A stretch of DNA of 6,417 bases, taken from assembly GCA_027031505.1 (NCBI GenBank), contig JALVQH010000077.1, forward strand, positions 1-6,417. Direction: 5' to 3'. The translations under genes and the position numbers were made by a program. This document shows positions 5,753-6,417 of the stretch, piece after piece. Each line of letters opens with the position of its first letter. The stretch's first letter is position 1. A model generated the notes under the pieces. The model was given only the letters and a program-made list of their open reading frames with translations, ran no database searches and was not told where the DNA came from. Origin of the DNA: Campylobacteraceae bacterium (lineage in GTDB: Bacteria; Campylobacterota; Campylobacteria; Campylobacterales; Sulfurovaceae).

Positions 5753-6018
5753 TAACATGCTAAGTAAAAGCCCATTTTATGGTTTTTCATGATAGAAGCA
5801 GACTTCACACTAATAGACGGGAGGGAGATATTTATTTCATATTAGTTAATATATTAAAAATTCGATTTTTTCTGTACTGATATTTATTAGTATTTGTTGA
5901 TATTTATTAATCTTGATATTTATTAATCTTACTATTTTTTAATATTTAATTATTCAATCCCATATTCGTCAATTTTGATATATTTTATATTATGTTAACC
6001 ATTGGAGATTGAACGGAA
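5753..6018. other. Gene-free AT-rich stretch between tetR operators and hairpin element
   Basis: No convincing gene on either strand. An ATG at 5779 opens only 33 codons (to 5880) with no ribosome binding site. A purine-rich GGGAGGGAGA (5819-5828) looks like a strong ribosome binding site, but no start codon follows at a usable distance and the frames close quickly. From about 5830 to 6000 the sequence is overwhelmingly A and T, unlike the neighbours. It contains the 16-base repeats listed separately. Confidence 0.6.
5877..5944 (+). repeat. AT-rich 16-base tandem repeats
   Basis: TTGATATTTATTAATC occurs twice back to back (5897-5912 and 5913-5928). A diverged copy precedes it (CTGATATTTATTAGTA, 5877-5892, followed by four extra bases) and a further diverged unit follows in register (TTACTATTTTTTAATA, 5929-5944). 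The perfect pair is unambiguous; the outer units are degenerate and could reflect low complexity. It may be a protein-binding array, a leftover regulatory region or replication slippage; there is no initiator gene nearby that would suggest an origin. Confidence 0.6.
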
Positions 6019-6083
6019 GAGTCAGAACCTCCAGATGATTCATCGCTTCGCGACAAATCATCTGGATTGATGGGATCAGACCC
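6019..6083. repeat. Strong nested hairpin element (possible REP/MITE-like remnant)
   Basis: CCAGATGATT (6031-6040) and AATCATCTGG (6056-6065) are perfect ten-base complements. Inside them TCGC (6043-6046) and GCGA (6050-6053) form a further four-base stem around TTC, with a CA/CA mismatch between stems. Outside, GAGTCAGAACC (6019-6029) and GGATCAGACCC (6073-6083) can pair imperfectly (about 8 of 11) and also resemble each other as direct copies. There is no ORF and no T-run, so it is not a simple terminator. Elements of this look often belong to REP or IS200/IS605-type families; that link is inference. Confidence 0.6.
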
Positions 6084-6116
6084 TGTTGGCGTTATTGTTT
6101 GAAAAAAGCAGAATAC

Positions 6117-6138
6117 AGGGGGCGAAACTCTGCCCCTT
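6117..6138 (-). terminator. Possible terminator of the DUF1501 gene
   Basis: AGGGGGC (6117-6123) and GCCCCTT (6132-6138) can form a seven-pair stem with one G-T wobble and an eight-base loop, 22 bases beyond the DUF1501 stop codon. On the minus strand a run of six T follows, but about ten bases after the stem, so termination may be weak. Confidence 0.4.
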
Positions 6139-6160
6139 AAAAGAAGCGAACCTGCCGCAT

Positions 6161-6417
6161 TTACCCTTTCATAAAACCGATATCTTTTTGGGTAAAGTTC
6201 CTAAACTCCGGCAGAATCTCGTCGATCTCATCGGGGGTTGCCCCAAACCACTTGAGCAGGGTCGCGTAGTACTGGCTGAAGGAGATGCCGGGGATGAGTC
6301 GCCCCTTTCGGCTGAAGTCATCTTCGCTTTCAGAACGCAGATCGGGCATCGCTCCATGGATCCCAGGTTTCACGGCGCCAGCGACGAACTGTGCCCCGCC
6401 CCACGCGTGGTCGGTAC
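6161..6417 (-). CDS. DUF1501 family protein, C-terminal 84 codons (runs off right edge)
   Basis: The minus-strand frame enters from the right edge and ends at TAA (6161-6163). It shows the DUF1501 C-terminal signature: TDHAWGGAQFVAGAVKPG, then GAMPDL, RGRLIPG-like KGRLIPGISFSQYYATLLKW, then FGATPDEIDEILPEFRNF and the closing DIGFMKG. In the family this corresponds to TDHGWGG, G--PDL, GRLIPT-S-DQY-ATL--W-GV and LPN--NF---DLGFM. DUF1501 proteins are usually about 400-500 residues, often exported by the Tat route, related to sulfatase/phosphatase-like folds, and commonly encoded next to DUF1800 genes; their function is unknown. The His in TDHAW is a conserved likely metal ligand. The start and N-terminus lie outside the window. 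A GTG at 6373 is internal, not the start. Confidence 0.88.
   Translation of the reverse strand, partial: TDHAWGGAQFVAGAVKPGIHGAMPDLRSESEDDFSRKGRLIPGISFSQYYATLLKWFGATPDEIDEILPEFRNFTQKDIGFMKG

Noticed and set aside
5779..5880. A 33-codon plus-strand ORF as the divergent target of TetR
   Set aside because: It has no ribosome binding site, and its codons run into the low-complexity AT tract; the product shows no recognisable feature.
5877..5960. CRISPR array or plasmid origin
   Set aside because: The repeat units are back to back with no spacers, which excludes CRISPR. There is no replication initiator gene or other origin feature nearby.

Overview
The window reads like an accessory, rearranged stretch of a bacterial chromosome with mixed base composition. 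A GC-rich membrane-protein gene lies in the left half, moderate-GC genes in the middle, and a very AT-rich gene-free stretch near 5830-6000. Start sites use good Shine-Dalgarno sequences and sigma70-type promoters. The gene set (LemA, DUF2207, DUF1501, a Gram-negative style lipoprotein, an RtcB remnant) fits a Gram-negative proteobacterium or campylobacterote. A free-living campylobacterote is a guess from the overall feel of the proteins, not something the sequence proves.

Left part (1-1041): the first 44 or 49 codons of a lipoprotein gene run off the left edge on the minus strand. Next to it is an orphan C-terminal piece of an RtcB-type RNA ligase on the plus strand (about 245-430), cut off at its 5' side. 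A complete Uma2-family (DUF820) PD-(D/E)XK protein gene follows at 505-1041, with its own extended -10 promoter lying across the end of the RtcB remnant.

Middle part (1142-4828, minus strand): three genes in the order exported six-cysteine protein (3701-4828), LemA (3078-3644), DUF2207 membrane protein (1142-3070). Gaps are 56 and 7 bases, so they look like one operon driven by an extended -10 promoter at about 4858-4868. LemA plus DUF2207 is a recurrent envelope pair of unsettled function. The exported protein is unrecognised and may be an extra partner in the periplasm.

Right part (4958-6417): a TetR/AcrR repressor gene (4958-5617, minus strand) has a consensus promoter (TTGACA, 17 bases, TATAAT) whose spacer is filled by a 14-base palindrome. 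Two more copies of this palindrome lie upstream at exactly 42-base steps, about four helical turns. The divergent gene one would expect to be controlled from there is absent. Instead there are 543 bases without a convincing gene (5618-6160), holding AT-rich 16-base tandem repeats and a strong hairpin element. The right edge carries the last 84 codons of a DUF1501-family gene on the minus strand.

The most notable points are the phased operator array without a target gene, the exported six-cysteine protein linked to LemA and DUF2207, and signs of rearrangement at both ends (RtcB remnant, hairpin element).
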